From: Microbacterium luticocti DSM 19459
GTDB lineage: Bacteria > Actinomycetota > Actinomycetes > Actinomycetales > Microbacteriaceae
Length of the DNA: 64,000 nt
Direction: 5' to 3'
NCBI RefSeq assembly: GCF_000422405.1
Contig: NZ_AULS01000001.1
Location: forward strand, 434,001-498,000
The position numbers were made by a program, and so were the translations under genes. Below, one piece after another: positions 17,383 through 26,193 of this stretch (position 1 is its first letter; each line of letters begins with the position of its first letter). The notes under the pieces are model-generated. The model had not been told where the DNA came from. It was given only the letters and a program-made list of their open reading frames with translations, and made no database searches.

Positions 17383-18272
17383 AACGACCCGCCCATCGTG
17401 CGCAGCCGCTCGATCCGGTCGGGGATGGGCGGGTGCGTGGAGAACATGCGGGCCAGCGCGTTCGGGCGCAGCGGATCGGCGATCCACAGGTGCGCCATCG
17501 ACGTGTTCGCCTTCTGCAGCGGACGCCCGTACTCGCCCAGTTTCGCCAGCGCCGAGGCCAGCCCCTCCGGGTCCCGCGTGGTCAGGGCGCTGGTCGCATC
17601 GGCCAAGTACTCGCGCTGCCGTGAGATCGCGGCCTGCACCAGCCCGGCCAACAGCGGCGCGACGATCGCGGCGACGATCCCGAAGATCAGAAAGACCAGC
17701 TGGGCCTGGTTGTTGCCGTTGTTCTGCCGCCGCGCGCCCGAGAAGAACGAGATCCGCAGCATCACGTCGGCGACCAGGCCGACCGCCACCACCAGGCCGA
17801 ACACCAGCATCGAGACCCGGATGTCGTAGTTGCGGATGTGCCCCAGTTCGTGACCGAGCACGCCTTCCAGCTCGCGGTCGGTCATGAGCTCGAACAGGCC
17901 GGTGGTCACCGTGATCGCGGCATGCTCGGGGTCGCGGCCGGTGGCGAACGCGTTCGGCGCCGGGTCTTCGACCACGTACAGCTTCGGCATCGGCGCACCG
18001 GTCGTGATGCACAGGTTCTCGACGAGGCGGTAGTAACGCGGTGCGGACTGCTTGTCGACCTCGAACGCCCCCGACAGCGCGATCGCCTCACGGTCGGCGC
18101 AGAAGTACTGCACGGCCGCGTAGCCGCCGGCGAAGACCAGCACCAGCGCCGTGATCCACCAGTTGTTGCTGGCCAGCCAGCCGGCGAGCAGCCCCAACGC
18201 CCCCAACAGCAGCACGAACCCGATGAGGATGAACCAGGTGTTGCGCTTGTTGCGCGCGATCGCGGAGTACAC
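17379..18272 (-). CDS. htpX: M48 family zinc metalloprotease HtpX-like
   Basis: A membrane-embedded zinc protease for quality control of membrane proteins. The 297-residue protein has two N-terminal helices (TWFILIGFVLLLGALGLL and a second at about 32-52), the zinc motif GVLGHELGHIRNYD with two His and the catalytic Glu, two further helices after it, and the third ligand in the REYLADATSA segment. The start is GTG. It lies downstream of lemA on the same strand after 110 bases. HtpX-LemA pairs are common in bacteria, and the association points to envelope maintenance. Confidence 0.93.
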   Translation of the reverse strand: MYSAIARNKRNTWFILIGFVLLLGALGLLAGWLASNNWWITALVLVFAGGYAAVQYFCADREAIALSGAFEVDKQSAPRYYRLVENLCITTGAPMPKLYVVEDPAPNAFATGRDPEHAAITVTTGLFELMTDRELEGVLGHELGHIRNYDIRVSMLVFGLVVAVGLVADVMLRISFFSGARRQNNGNNQAQLVFLIFGIVAAIVAPLLAGLVQAAISRQREYLADATSALTTRDPEGLASALAKLGEYGRPLQKANTSMAHLWIADPLRPNALARMFSTHPPIPDRIERLRTMGGSF

Positions 18273-18288
18273 CGAACCGGCCCTTCAG

Positions 18289-18340
18289 ATCGACCACGGG
18301 GGTTTCGACTCGGGCCTTCGGCCCTCGCTCAGCCGTGACA
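18289..18340 (+). repeat. Candidate intergenic palindromic repeat between lemA and htpX
   Basis: The segment holds GGGGGTTTCGACTCGGG, then a GGGCC/GGCCC hairpin with a TTC loop and CTCGCTCAGCC. It looks like the TTTCGACTCG...CTCGCTCA elements scattered between genes in Microbacteriaceae. Only one copy is seen in this window, so the repeat status rests on recall. Confidence 0.4.
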
Positions 18341-18381
18341 CGGTGCGGGTCGATGCGCCCGGCGCAGTGACCCGCCTCGTG

Positions 18382-18948
18382 TCAGAACTGCACGCGCGGC
18401 GGCTCGGCGATGGCCGCGCCGTCGACGACCTCGAAGAACTCGCGCTCGTGGAAGCCGAGGTTGCGCGCGAACAGGTTGTTGGGGAACACCTTGATCTTGG
18501 TGTTCAGCTCGCGCACGCCGCCGTTGTAGAAGCGGCGGGATGCCTGGATCTTGTCTTCGGTGTCGACGATGTTCTGCTGCAGCTGCAGGAAGTTCTGGCT
18601 GGCCTGCAGCTGCGGGTAGGCCTCGGCGACCGCGAACAGCGACTTCAGCGCCTGTTGCATGTGTCCTTCGGCCACGCCCGCCTCGGCCGGTCCCCCGGCG
18701 TTGAGCGTCTCGGCGCGCGCCTGGGTGACGTTCTCGAACACCGCCTTCTCGTGCGCGGCGTAGCCTTTCACCGCCTCGATGAGGTTCGGCAGCAGGTCGG
18801 CGCGACGTTTGAGCTGCACCGTGATGTCGCTCCACGCCTCGTCCACGCGGACGTTCAACTGCACCAGCGAGTTGTACGTCGCCCACAGGTAGATCCCCAC
18901 GATGAGGACGAGCGCGACCACGATCAGTACCGGGATCAACCATTCCAT
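18382..18948 (-). CDS. lemA: LemA family protein
   Basis: A 188-residue protein with one N-terminal helix (LIPVLIVVALVLIVGIYLWA) and a long coiled helical domain. The family core is present: YNSLVQLNVRVDEAWSDITV, LKRRADLLPNLIEAVKGYA, and the C-terminal RFYNGGVRELNTKIKVFPNN. LemA proteins are envelope associated and often sit next to membrane proteases or TPM-domain proteins; the molecular role is not settled. The ATG has CGGAG upstream, and TAGGAT about 30 bases upstream may be its -10. Confidence 0.94.
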   Translation of the reverse strand: MEWLIPVLIVVALVLIVGIYLWATYNSLVQLNVRVDEAWSDITVQLKRRADLLPNLIEAVKGYAAHEKAVFENVTQARAETLNAGGPAEAGVAEGHMQQALKSLFAVAEAYPQLQASQNFLQLQQNIVDTEDKIQASRRFYNGGVRELNTKIKVFPNNLFARNLGFHEREFFEVVDGAAIAEPPRVQF

Positions 18949-19050
18949 TGCACGCGACTCCGTTCGATCGTCCCCATCCTAACCGCGGCGCCGACACCGG
19001 CCGTTGGCACGGCGGGGACTCTCAGCCGTTACCCACCGAGCGAGCCGGCC

Positions 19051-20364
19051 TCATTCGCCGAGCACCCGGCGCAGGTACGCGTTCTGGAACATCCGGTTCT
19101 CATCGAGCCGATCGCGCAGCGCGATGAAGTCGTCGAACCGTGGATACCGTTCGCGCAGGGCCGTGGCATCCAGGGTGTGCATCTTGCCCCAGTGCGGGCG
19201 CCCACCGTGCGCGAGCATGATCTGTTCGACGGCCTCGAAGTACTCGGTGGGGTTCTCGCGCCAGTACCGGTGCACGGCGATGTAGCCGCTGGCCCGGCCG
19301 TACGCGGTCGACAGCCACAGGTCGTCGGCTGCCGCCACGCGCACTTCGACGGGGAACGAGATGCGCCACCGGTTCTCGTCGATCAGCGCACGCAGCGCGT
19401 CGAACGCCGGCCGCAGGTTCTCGACCGGCAGCGCGTACTCCATCTCGCGGAAGCGCACCCCCCGATGCTGGGTGTAGACCCGGTCGGACCAGTCGGTGTA
19501 CTCGCGGTCGCCGGTGAGCTTCACCGCCAGGCGTGAGAACGGCGGGACGAGCGCCGGCACCACGGTGCCGGCGGCGCACACCGCGCCGTACAGTCCGTTC
19601 GACAGCAGCTCTTCGTCGATCCAGCGTCCCACCGCCGGCAGCGGGTGGCGCCCGGCGGTGGCCGGCAGTCGCGTGTTCGTCTTGGTCAGCCCGACGTCGG
19701 TGTGCGGAAACCAATAGAACTCGAAGTGGTCGGCATCCTCGGCCCGCTGTCCCAGCGCGTCGAGGGTCTGCTCGAGCGGTCCGGGTTCGTCGACCGCGTG
19801 CAGCACGAAGGCGGGAACGCACTGCAAGGTGACCTCGACGAGGACGCCCAGGGCACCCAGCCCCAGCGCGACGGCGGGCAGCAGTTCCCGGTTGTGCTCG
19901 TCGTCGACGGTGAGCAGTTCGCCGTCCGCGGTGACCATCACCGCCCCCACCACCTGGGTGGAGATGCCACCGAACCGTGAGCCCGTGCCGTGCGTGCCGG
20001 TCGAGATCGCGCCGGCGATGGTCTGCCGGTCGATGTCGCCGAGGTTCTGCATGGCCAGGTTGTACGGCCGCAGCAGCCGCGGGATGTCGTACAGGTGGGT
20101 GCCGGCACGCAGGGTGACCCGCTCCCGTTCACGGTCGACGCGGACCACACCGGTCAGCTCGCGCAGGTCGAGCAGCACCCCGGGCGCGACCGCGATCCCG
20201 GTGAAACTGTGGCCGGCGCCCACCGCCTTGACCGCCAGCCCCCGCCGCGCCGCGGCCTGCACCGCGCGGCGCACCGCGTCGGTGCTGTTCGGGAACTCGA
20301 CCCGCTGTGGCCGGACCCTGGCCGATCGTCCCCAGTTGCGCCATTCGCCGCCCGGTCGTGTCAC
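19051..20364 (-). CDS. FAD-linked sugar-lactone oxidase (D-arabinono-1,4-lactone oxidase family)
   Basis: A 437-residue vanillyl-alcohol-oxidase-type flavoenzyme. The N-terminal FAD domain has VRRAVQAAARRGLAVKAVG, then GAGHSFTGIAVAPG, AISTGTHGTGSRFGG and the TLQCVPAF strand. The C-terminal ALO domain ends with GGRPHWGKMHTLD, the HWGK motif that contacts the flavin in aldonolactone oxidases. It has the length of the actinobacterial L-gulono/D-arabinono-lactone dehydrogenases. The true substrate is unknown. The GTG overlaps the stop of the racemase-fold gene (20361-20364), so the two are coupled. Confidence 0.88.
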   Translation of the reverse strand: MTRPGGEWRNWGRSARVRPQRVEFPNSTDAVRRAVQAAARRGLAVKAVGAGHSFTGIAVAPGVLLDLRELTGVVRVDRERERVTLRAGTHLYDIPRLLRPYNLAMQNLGDIDRQTIAGAISTGTHGTGSRFGGISTQVVGAVMVTADGELLTVDDEHNRELLPAVALGLGALGVLVEVTLQCVPAFVLHAVDEPGPLEQTLDALGQRAEDADHFEFYWFPHTDVGLTKTNTRLPATAGRHPLPAVGRWIDEELLSNGLYGAVCAAGTVVPALVPPFSRLAVKLTGDREYTDWSDRVYTQHRGVRFREMEYALPVENLRPAFDALRALIDENRWRISFPVEVRVAAADDLWLSTAYGRASGYIAVHRYWRENPTEYFEAVEQIMLAHGGRPHWGKMHTLDATALRERYPRFDDFIALRDRLDENRMFQNAYLRRVLGE

Positions 20365-21623
20365 AGGAACGCCTTTCCCTCCCCGCGATACGTCGGCAGC
20401 TCGCCGACGACGCGATCCGATTCGATGAGCCGATATGCGTCGATGCGCTCCGCGAGCTCCCCGCTCTTGGCGTGCCGGAACCAGACCCGGTCGCCCACCC
20501 GCAGGCCGCGCGCCGCCTCGCCCTGCAGCGGCGTCTGCACCTCACCGGCCCCCTCCCGGCCGAGGGTGTGCAGGCCCTGCGGCCAGACCGGCAGCGGCTG
20601 GCGCGATGCCAGCGGCGGGCCAGAGGCGATCCAGCCGCCACCGAGCACGGTGACGATGTCGTCGGCGGGCTTGCGCACCACCTCGAGTGCGAATGCGGCC
20701 GCCGGGGCCGGGTCGAAGACGCGGTAGCGGTCGAACAGATGCCCGGCCAGCAGCCCGCTGCCGGCGGTGAGCTCGGTGACGGCCTGGTCGGATGCCGTCA
20801 GCTCGAGCGACCCGGTCCCGCCGCCGTTGACGAACTCGAGGGGGGCGATCTCACGCAGCGCGTCGACGATCGCACCGCGCCGGGCGATCAGCTCCTCGGC
20901 CGAGCGGCGCTGCATCCACCGGATCACCGGGTCGGAAAGGCCCTCACTGTCGGGCTGCCCGGCGATCTGCGCCTCGTACATCATCAGGCCCACGATCCGA
21001 AAGCCCGGCCGGGCGGCGATGCGGCGGGCGACGTCGACGACTTCGCCCGCGGTGTGCACGGGCGAGCGGCGCACACCGATGTGACCGAGCCCAGGCGCGC
21101 GCCACGAGGCGTCGGCCTCCAGACACAGGCGCAACGTCGGCCGCGCCGCGGGCGACGCGACCGCGTCGATCAGGTCGAGCTGGTCGATGCTGTCGACCAT
21201 GAGCGTGATGCGGTCGGCCGCCTCGGGCTCGGCGCACAGTGCGGCGATCGCCGCGCGGTCGGCGGTCGGGTAGCCGACGACGACGTCATCGTGGCCGTGT
21301 GCGGCCAACCACAGCGCTTCGAGCAGCGTGAAGGCGAGGATGCCGCGGTACCCGGGCAGAGCGAGGGTGGCGTCAATGATCTGCCTCACGCGCACCGACT
21401 TGCTGGCCACCCGGATGGGCACCCCACCGGCGCGCACGAGCATGTCGAGGGCGTTGTAGCGCAGGGCGTCGACGTTCACGACGCCGACCGGGCCAGACAA
21501 CTCGGCGATCGCATCGGTCATCGCCGACCAGTACGCCCACGGCCGCTCCCACGCGCGATCGCCGTCGGTGCCGGACGCGGCGAGCAGGTCGAGGCTCATC
21601 GGTTCGCAGGCTCCTTCGCACAT
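20361..21623 (-). CDS. Alanine-racemase-fold PLP enzyme (amino acid deaminase/aldolase type)
   Basis: A 420-residue fold-type III PLP enzyme. Residues 40-290 form the TIM barrel, with the PLP Lys in VPIRVASKSVRVRQI, GVVNVDALRYN before it, GLMMYEAQIAG and VNGGGTGSL for phosphate binding. The C-terminal part (GLRVGDRVWFRHAKSGEL) resembles the D-threonine aldolase/D-serine dehydratase group. Substrate unknown. Two starts are possible: ATG 21623 with GGGGGGA close upstream, or ATG 21599. It is coupled to the lactone oxidase by a four-base overlap, suggesting a shared pathway. Confidence 0.85.
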   Translation of the reverse strand: MCEGACEPMSLDLLAASGTDGDRAWERPWAYWSAMTDAIAELSGPVGVVNVDALRYNALDMLVRAGGVPIRVASKSVRVRQIIDATLALPGYRGILAFTLLEALWLAAHGHDDVVVGYPTADRAAIAALCAEPEAADRITLMVDSIDQLDLIDAVASPAARPTLRLCLEADASWRAPGLGHIGVRRSPVHTAGEVVDVARRIAARPGFRIVGLMMYEAQIAGQPDSEGLSDPVIRWMQRRSAEELIARRGAIVDALREIAPLEFVNGGGTGSLELTASDQAVTELTAGSGLLAGHLFDRYRVFDPAPAAAFALEVVRKPADDIVTVLGGGWIASGPPLASRQPLPVWPQGLHTLGREGAGEVQTPLQGEAARGLRVGDRVWFRHAKSGELAERIDAYRLIESDRVVGELPTYRGEGKAFL

Positions 21624-21662
21624 CGATTCCCCCCAGCTTAGGCCGCTCGCACTCGGGCGTAG

Positions 21663-21708
21663 ACCCGTTCGGCCCGGGAACCCTCGCGGGTCCCCGGGCC
21701 GAACGGGT
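21663..21708 (-). terminator. Strong intrinsic hairpin after the M4 protease gene
   Basis: A 46-base near-perfect palindrome: a 16-bp stem (ACCCGTTCGGCCCGGG and its complement), one A/C mismatch, four more pairs and a TCGC loop. It lies about 65 bases past the protease stop and before the next gene on that strand. Confidence 0.85.
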
Positions 21709-21772
21709 GCCGGTGATACCGCCGGTCAGGCCCCTGGCACGCTGACGCCGCCGGGCCGATCGGCGCTGCCGG

Positions 21773-24154
21773 TCACTTCGCGCACTCGTACATCGCCGCG
21801 TTGTCGAGGTACCAGGTCCCCGGCAGCAGCCACGAGGCGTACGAGCCCAGCGGCACCCAGCGGAAGGAGACGGTCTTGCCGCGCAGCGAGGTCAGGTCGA
21901 CCCGGCTGGTCGCCCAGCCGAACGACGAGCCCTTGAACACGGGACCGATCACATCGGGGTCGTCGGCCGCGCTGGCCGGCCCGTTCGGGCCGTTCACCCA
22001 CGGCAGTTCGGCGGCGTTGGTCCAGGTCTTGCCGCCGTCGACGGTGTACTCGACCTTGCCGTAGCCGTTGTCCAGACCGAAGAAGGCCGAGATGAACCCG
22101 TCGGCGTGCTCGAAGCGCAGGAACGTGTTGGCCTTCTTGACCTTCACACCCTTGGCCATGGTGAGCGCCCCCTCGGCGACCCCGGCATCCTTGGTGATCA
22201 TCGCGACCGCGGAGTCGTCGCCGTCGTTCGAGAACGTGCCGCCGAGCGTGTCGAGGGTGTCGGAGCTGTACGCCCACGACCAGGCGTCGGGGTTCGTGCT
22301 GTTCGGCTTGGCGCCGAAGACGACCTTGTTCGACTCGCCCTTGGTGAAGCTGGTCTTCCAGACCGGCTTCTTGGCCGTGCTGAACTGCGGGTCGCACAGC
22401 GGGGCGCGCTTGGCCGCGGCCGCTGCCGGCACCCGGTCCATGGCGGTGGCGGTGATGACCTTGTCGACCTGGCCGCAGTCGGCCTTGGTGAACCCGGTCT
22501 TCTTGGCGTGCTTGGCCAGGCCATCGCACGAGGCGCGCAGCGCCTCAGCCAGGTCGGTGTAGGCCGAGCCGGTGGTCAGCCGCTGGGCGGCGCCCCACCA
22601 CAGTCGCTCGCTGCGGTCGATGCCCAGGCCCTTGACCTTCTGCCCGTTGAACGTGCCGCCGTCGGTGGTCAGGTAGGCGGCCTTGTTGGCCACACCGCTG
22701 TTGGTGTGCACACCGCCGTTGTCGCTCCAGCTCGCATCGAGCGCCCACAGCGACGACTGGGTGCTGTCGGGGTCCTTGAAGGCGGTCGGGTCGGACATCG
22801 ACCGGATCGCTCCGAGCGAGGAGCCCTCGCCGATCAGCCAGCGGTTGGCCGCGGTGTCGTCTGCCGACCCGTTGGTCAAATCGACGAACTCGCCGAAGAT
22901 GTCCGAGAGCGCCTCGTTGATCGCACCGGACTCCCACATGTAGGCCAGCCCGCTGATCCGCTCGGTGACACCGTGGCTGAGCTCGTGACCGGTGACGTCG
23001 TCGGTGCTGACGCCTTCGCCGAAGGCCATCTGCTCGCCGTTCCAGAACGCGTTCGCGTACGGGCAGTCGCCGTTGCAGATGCGCACGGTGCCGCGGATCG
23101 CCTTGCCGATGTCGTCACCGTAGTCCGAGCCGATCAGGTCGGTGAGGTTCACCCCCAGCTCCTTGTACAGTTCGGCGGTGTCGCCGAAGAAGTCGTACAC
23201 CGAGTCGACGTCGACCTCGCCGGTCGCCTTCTGACCCTCGGTGCGGGCAGGTGCGAAGGGCTGGTCGCCCGAGCCGCAGCGCACGCTCGGCCCGGTGTCG
23301 GCCACCTGGGTGCGGTTCGCGTCGCAGACGACCCGGTTCTGGTCGGATGCCTCGTTGATCTCATCCCACGCCAGCAACGGCATCTCACCGGAGGCATGCA
23401 CGAACGCCGTGTAGCGCACGTCGGGACCGTCGGTCACCTCGAACCGGTACGCCGGCACCGCGTATGAGCCGATGCCGTGGTCGAGCAGCTTGACGTCGAA
23501 CCAGTTCTTCACCGGGGCGGACGCGTGCAGGTCGGCCGCGGTCACCTTCAGCTCGGGGTGCTTGCTTTCCACCATGTCGGCGACCACCTTGACCGCCTGG
23601 GAGCTGGCCTTCTTCTGCGCGGCGGCCTGATCGGCCGCGGTCGGGAACGTGCCGTAGGTGGCGAGCGTGACCTGACCGGACGCCGACAGAAGCGCGCCGC
23701 TGTCGTCGAGTGCGGTCACGATCTGTCCGCCGAACACGGGTACTCCGTCGACCACCTGGTCAGCGCGCACGATCGTGCCCGAGGCATCCTCGGCCACCGT
23801 TGTGGCCTTCAGATCCTTGTCGCGGGCGCCGAAGTACTTGGCGACCTCTTTCAGGTGCGCCTTGGCGACCGCCTTGGCGGCGGTCTTGTCGGTGCGCACC
23901 TTGCCGGCCTGTGCCCGCACCGACGCGGGCGCCTTGCGGACGGTGTCGGGGCGCACCGAGGTGGCCCGGTCGTTCACGTCGGTGCTCTTGACCAGGGACT
24001 TGGGGCCGGCCACGGGGGTGGCCAGTTGTCGTTCCTGTGTGTTGCCGTGCGGATCCGGCGACGGCTCGTCCGCGGCGGCCGCGCCGGCCGTGGTCAGCAG
24101 ACCTCCGGCCAGGCAGGCGACCACGGCGGCCGTCAGCAATGGGGTGCGCTTCAT
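21773..24154 (-). CDS. Secreted M4 (thermolysin-family) neutral metalloprotease
   Basis: An extracellular zinc endopeptidase made as a preproprotein of 793 residues. There is a signal peptide (MKRTPLLTAAVVACLAGG to about residue 28), an FTP/PepSY-type propeptide to about 270, and the catalytic domain with HELSH at about 390-394, the third ligand Glu in GAINEALSD at about 414, and GGVHTNSGVANKAAYL with the transition-state His. About 190 C-terminal residues (AWSWAYSSDTLDTLGGTF to WYLDNAAMYEC) form an extra beta-rich domain like those in immune-inhibitor-type proteases. The ATG at 24154 has a near-perfect AAGGAGG. It is divergent from a LuxR-type regulator. Confidence 0.93.
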   Translation of the reverse strand: MKRTPLLTAAVVACLAGGLLTTAGAAAADEPSPDPHGNTQERQLATPVAGPKSLVKSTDVNDRATSVRPDTVRKAPASVRAQAGKVRTDKTAAKAVAKAHLKEVAKYFGARDKDLKATTVAEDASGTIVRADQVVDGVPVFGGQIVTALDDSGALLSASGQVTLATYGTFPTAADQAAAQKKASSQAVKVVADMVESKHPELKVTAADLHASAPVKNWFDVKLLDHGIGSYAVPAYRFEVTDGPDVRYTAFVHASGEMPLLAWDEINEASDQNRVVCDANRTQVADTGPSVRCGSGDQPFAPARTEGQKATGEVDVDSVYDFFGDTAELYKELGVNLTDLIGSDYGDDIGKAIRGTVRICNGDCPYANAFWNGEQMAFGEGVSTDDVTGHELSHGVTERISGLAYMWESGAINEALSDIFGEFVDLTNGSADDTAANRWLIGEGSSLGAIRSMSDPTAFKDPDSTQSSLWALDASWSDNGGVHTNSGVANKAAYLTTDGGTFNGQKVKGLGIDRSERLWWGAAQRLTTGSAYTDLAEALRASCDGLAKHAKKTGFTKADCGQVDKVITATAMDRVPAAAAAKRAPLCDPQFSTAKKPVWKTSFTKGESNKVVFGAKPNSTNPDAWSWAYSSDTLDTLGGTFSNDGDDSAVAMITKDAGVAEGALTMAKGVKVKKANTFLRFEHADGFISAFFGLDNGYGKVEYTVDGGKTWTNAAELPWVNGPNGPASAADDPDVIGPVFKGSSFGWATSRVDLTSLRGKTVSFRWVPLGSYASWLLPGTWYLDNAAMYECAK

Positions 24155-24201
24155 TGATTTCCTCCTTGAAGTCGTCGATAACGCGACGACGCAGCTGTCA
24201 C

Positions 24202-24228
24202 TGCGAGTGATGCGAGTCAAGCGAGCGC
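24202..24228 (+). promoter_or_regulatory. Three tandem 9-bp repeats upstream of the M4 protease gene
   Basis: TGCGAGTGA, TGCGAGTCA and AGCGAGCGC are head-to-tail 9-mers, 48 to 74 bases upstream of the protease ATG. A helical array of this kind could bind a regulator. No experimental link is known. Confidence 0.4.
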
Positions 24229-24243
24229 AGGCGTCCGGGGACA

Positions 24244-24258
24244 GTGCAATGACTGCAC
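24244..24258. promoter_or_regulatory. Inverted repeat GTGCA-N5-TGCAC in the protease/LuxR intergenic region
   Basis: A 5-bp inverted repeat with a 5-base spacer, near the middle of the 194-base divergent region. GTGCAC also occurs at about 24330 close to the LuxR start. It could be an operator for the adjacent regulator. Confidence 0.35.
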
Positions 24259-24336
24259 AAAATCGTGATGACCCCGACCCGGCGGCATGTCACGGAACCG
24301 TGCGTGCATGACGCGCCTGTACACACAGGGTGCACA

Positions 24337-24342
24337 TAAACT
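24337..24342 (+). promoter_or_regulatory. -10 hexamer TAAACT of the LuxR-type gene
   Basis: TAAACT ends six bases before GTG 24349, matching the leaderless pattern of the window. Confidence 0.6.
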
Positions 24343-24348
24343 TGGGCG

Positions 24349-25977
24349 GTGACCGATTCCGCTGAGGACGTGTGCCGCGAGGCACTGCTGCTCGGTCTGC
24401 GCGGCGCGGGCGATCTCGCACTTCAGGCGCTGGAGGAGTACTGCTCGCGCCTGGACGCCGACGACGACCGCCTGGTGCGGGTGGCCAGGATCGCCCGGCT
24501 CGTGGGGGCCTGGACCGGGCGGGCGCCACGGGCGATCGCCCTGGTGACGCAGTGCGTGAACGAGGCGACGACGTCGGCGGTGCGCGCCCCGCTGCAGGCG
24601 ATCCTCATCGACTCCGACCCGGGCGACGACAACGACCGGGTGTGGTCGGTGCTGCACGAGCTGACCCTGTCCGGCGACGAGTCCGCACGGGCCTGGGCGC
24701 TGCTGTCCGTCGCGTTCCCCGACGACTCGCTGACCCCCTCGCTGGACTATCGCCACCGCCTTGCCGAAGAGGCCCGCCGCATCGGGGAACGCTTGGGCGA
24801 GCGACGCCTGGTCAACCAGGCGGCCAACACCCTGGCCGCGCTGGACTGCTACGCCGGCGACGGCGAGAGTGCGATGGCCGAGCTCGAGCAGCTGTGGAGC
24901 CGGGTGGATGCGACCGACCCACTCGAGACCGACCTGCTGGTGACCGCGGCGGGCAACCACGCGCTGATCGCCCTGGCGTGGGACGGCCCGGCGGCCGTCG
25001 CCACGATCCTCGACCAGTCCGCACACCATGCGGTGGGTCCGGCCAAGGCCGGGCTGGTGCACGCGCTGCGCGCGTTGGCGCTGGCACGGCAGGGATGGAA
25101 CGACAAGGCGCTGCGCGCACTGGGTACCCCCGCCTCCTACCCCGACGCGTATTCGGCGTTCTCGCGCCTGGTGCGAAACATCGCCGCTTCTGAAGCGCAG
25201 CGGACCGCTGAGGTGTTCCCCGAGGAGGACGTCGCGCTGCTGGAATCGAAGAGCCTGCAGCTGGGTGTACTCGCCCGTGCACATCAGGCCCGGGTCCGCG
25301 GCATCCGTTCCGAACCGCTCCCCCACCGCGACCTCGTGCCGGCGCTGGAACGGCTCACCGACTCACGCCCGCGGTTCGGCTGGGACGACGCGGCGGTCGC
25401 GCTCGCCGAGCTCGACGCCGACGCCGCTGCTGCGGTCCTGGATGCCGGCGGCATGTGGGAGTTCTGGCCGACCGGACCGCGCGCGGCCCGGAACGCCGCG
25501 TACCTGCGCGTGCTGCTCGGCCGCGAGGACCCGTTTCCCGCGCTCGAGCAGGCTGCGGACGGCTTCGTGGAAGCCGGCGAGCATGCGACGGCGGCGCGGG
25601 TGCTGGCCGCCGCCGTGCGCGTCGCCGCAGGTGACCGGCGGGCACGGGTGCTGCACCGACGGGCGATCGAGTTGATCGAGGATCGGGAGTGCGACCGTAC
25701 GCTCGCCGGCCTGGTGCGCCAGCGGCGGCAGTGGGGCGGATCGGCCCCGGCCGCGATCCCTGCATCGCAGCGTCACGCGGTGCACACCGGCCTCACCGAT
25801 CGTGAGCACGAGATCGCCGTGCTGGCAGCGCAGGGGTTGACCGGACCCGAGATCGCGAACCGCCTGGGCATCGCGCTCGGCACCGTCCGCAACCACATCC
25901 AACACGTGCGGGACAAGCTCGGCGGCGTCTCGAAGGGCGAGTTGCGCGAGCTGTTCGCCGGCGGCGGCGCACGCTGA
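24349..25977 (+). CDS. LuxR-family regulator with helical-repeat N-terminal region
   Basis: A 542-residue transcription regulator. The C-terminal 65 residues hold a NarL/LuxR-type helix-turn-helix: TGLTDREHEIAVLAAQGLTG, then EIANRLGIALGTVRNHIQHV and RDKLGG. The rest is Ala/Leu-rich helical sequence without a visible Walker A or B motif, so this is not a full MalT/LAL ATPase; it resembles the TPR-like scaffold of those proteins. A divergent secreted protease is the likely target, which is inference. The GTG follows TAAACT at leaderless spacing. Confidence 0.85.
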   Translation: MTDSAEDVCREALLLGLRGAGDLALQALEEYCSRLDADDDRLVRVARIARLVGAWTGRAPRAIALVTQCVNEATTSAVRAPLQAILIDSDPGDDNDRVWSVLHELTLSGDESARAWALLSVAFPDDSLTPSLDYRHRLAEEARRIGERLGERRLVNQAANTLAALDCYAGDGESAMAELEQLWSRVDATDPLETDLLVTAAGNHALIALAWDGPAAVATILDQSAHHAVGPAKAGLVHALRALALARQGWNDKALRALGTPASYPDAYSAFSRLVRNIAASEAQRTAEVFPEEDVALLESKSLQLGVLARAHQARVRGIRSEPLPHRDLVPALERLTDSRPRFGWDDAAVALAELDADAAAAVLDAGGMWEFWPTGPRAARNAAYLRVLLGREDPFPALEQAADGFVEAGEHATAARVLAAAVRVAAGDRRARVLHRRAIELIEDRECDRTLAGLVRQRRQWGGSAPAAIPASQRHAVHTGLTDREHEIAVLAAQGLTGPEIANRLGIALGTVRNHIQHVRDKLGGVSKGELRELFAGGGAR

Positions 25978-26007
25978 ACCCCGCACCGCCCTCGCGCCCT
26001 CAGGCGC

Positions 26008-26024
26008 GCGGCCCGGTCAGGCGC
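26008..26024 (+). repeat. 17-bp copy of the aidB 3' end
   Basis: GCGGCCCGGTCAGGCGC at 26008-26024 is identical to 26185-26201, which contains the aidB stop codon (TCA on this strand). The 216-base region 25978-26193 between the LuxR and aidB genes otherwise shows no coding or RNA signal. Confidence 0.8.
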
Positions 26025-26193
26025 ACGCTGAGGCCGCACCGCCATCACACTCGGTCGGGCCCGCATCCGGGATCCGGACTGCGCGCTCACGCGCGGGTAG
26101 CAACGCACACGGAGCCCCGCACCGCCTTCACTCCCGGACAGGCGCATACCCGGTCGCACGCGCGGCGACGGCCGCAGGTGCGACGCGGCCCGG

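Noticed and set aside
24155..24300. TTGACT as a -35 for the M4 protease gene
   Set aside because: No acceptable -10 lies 16-19 bases downstream on that strand.
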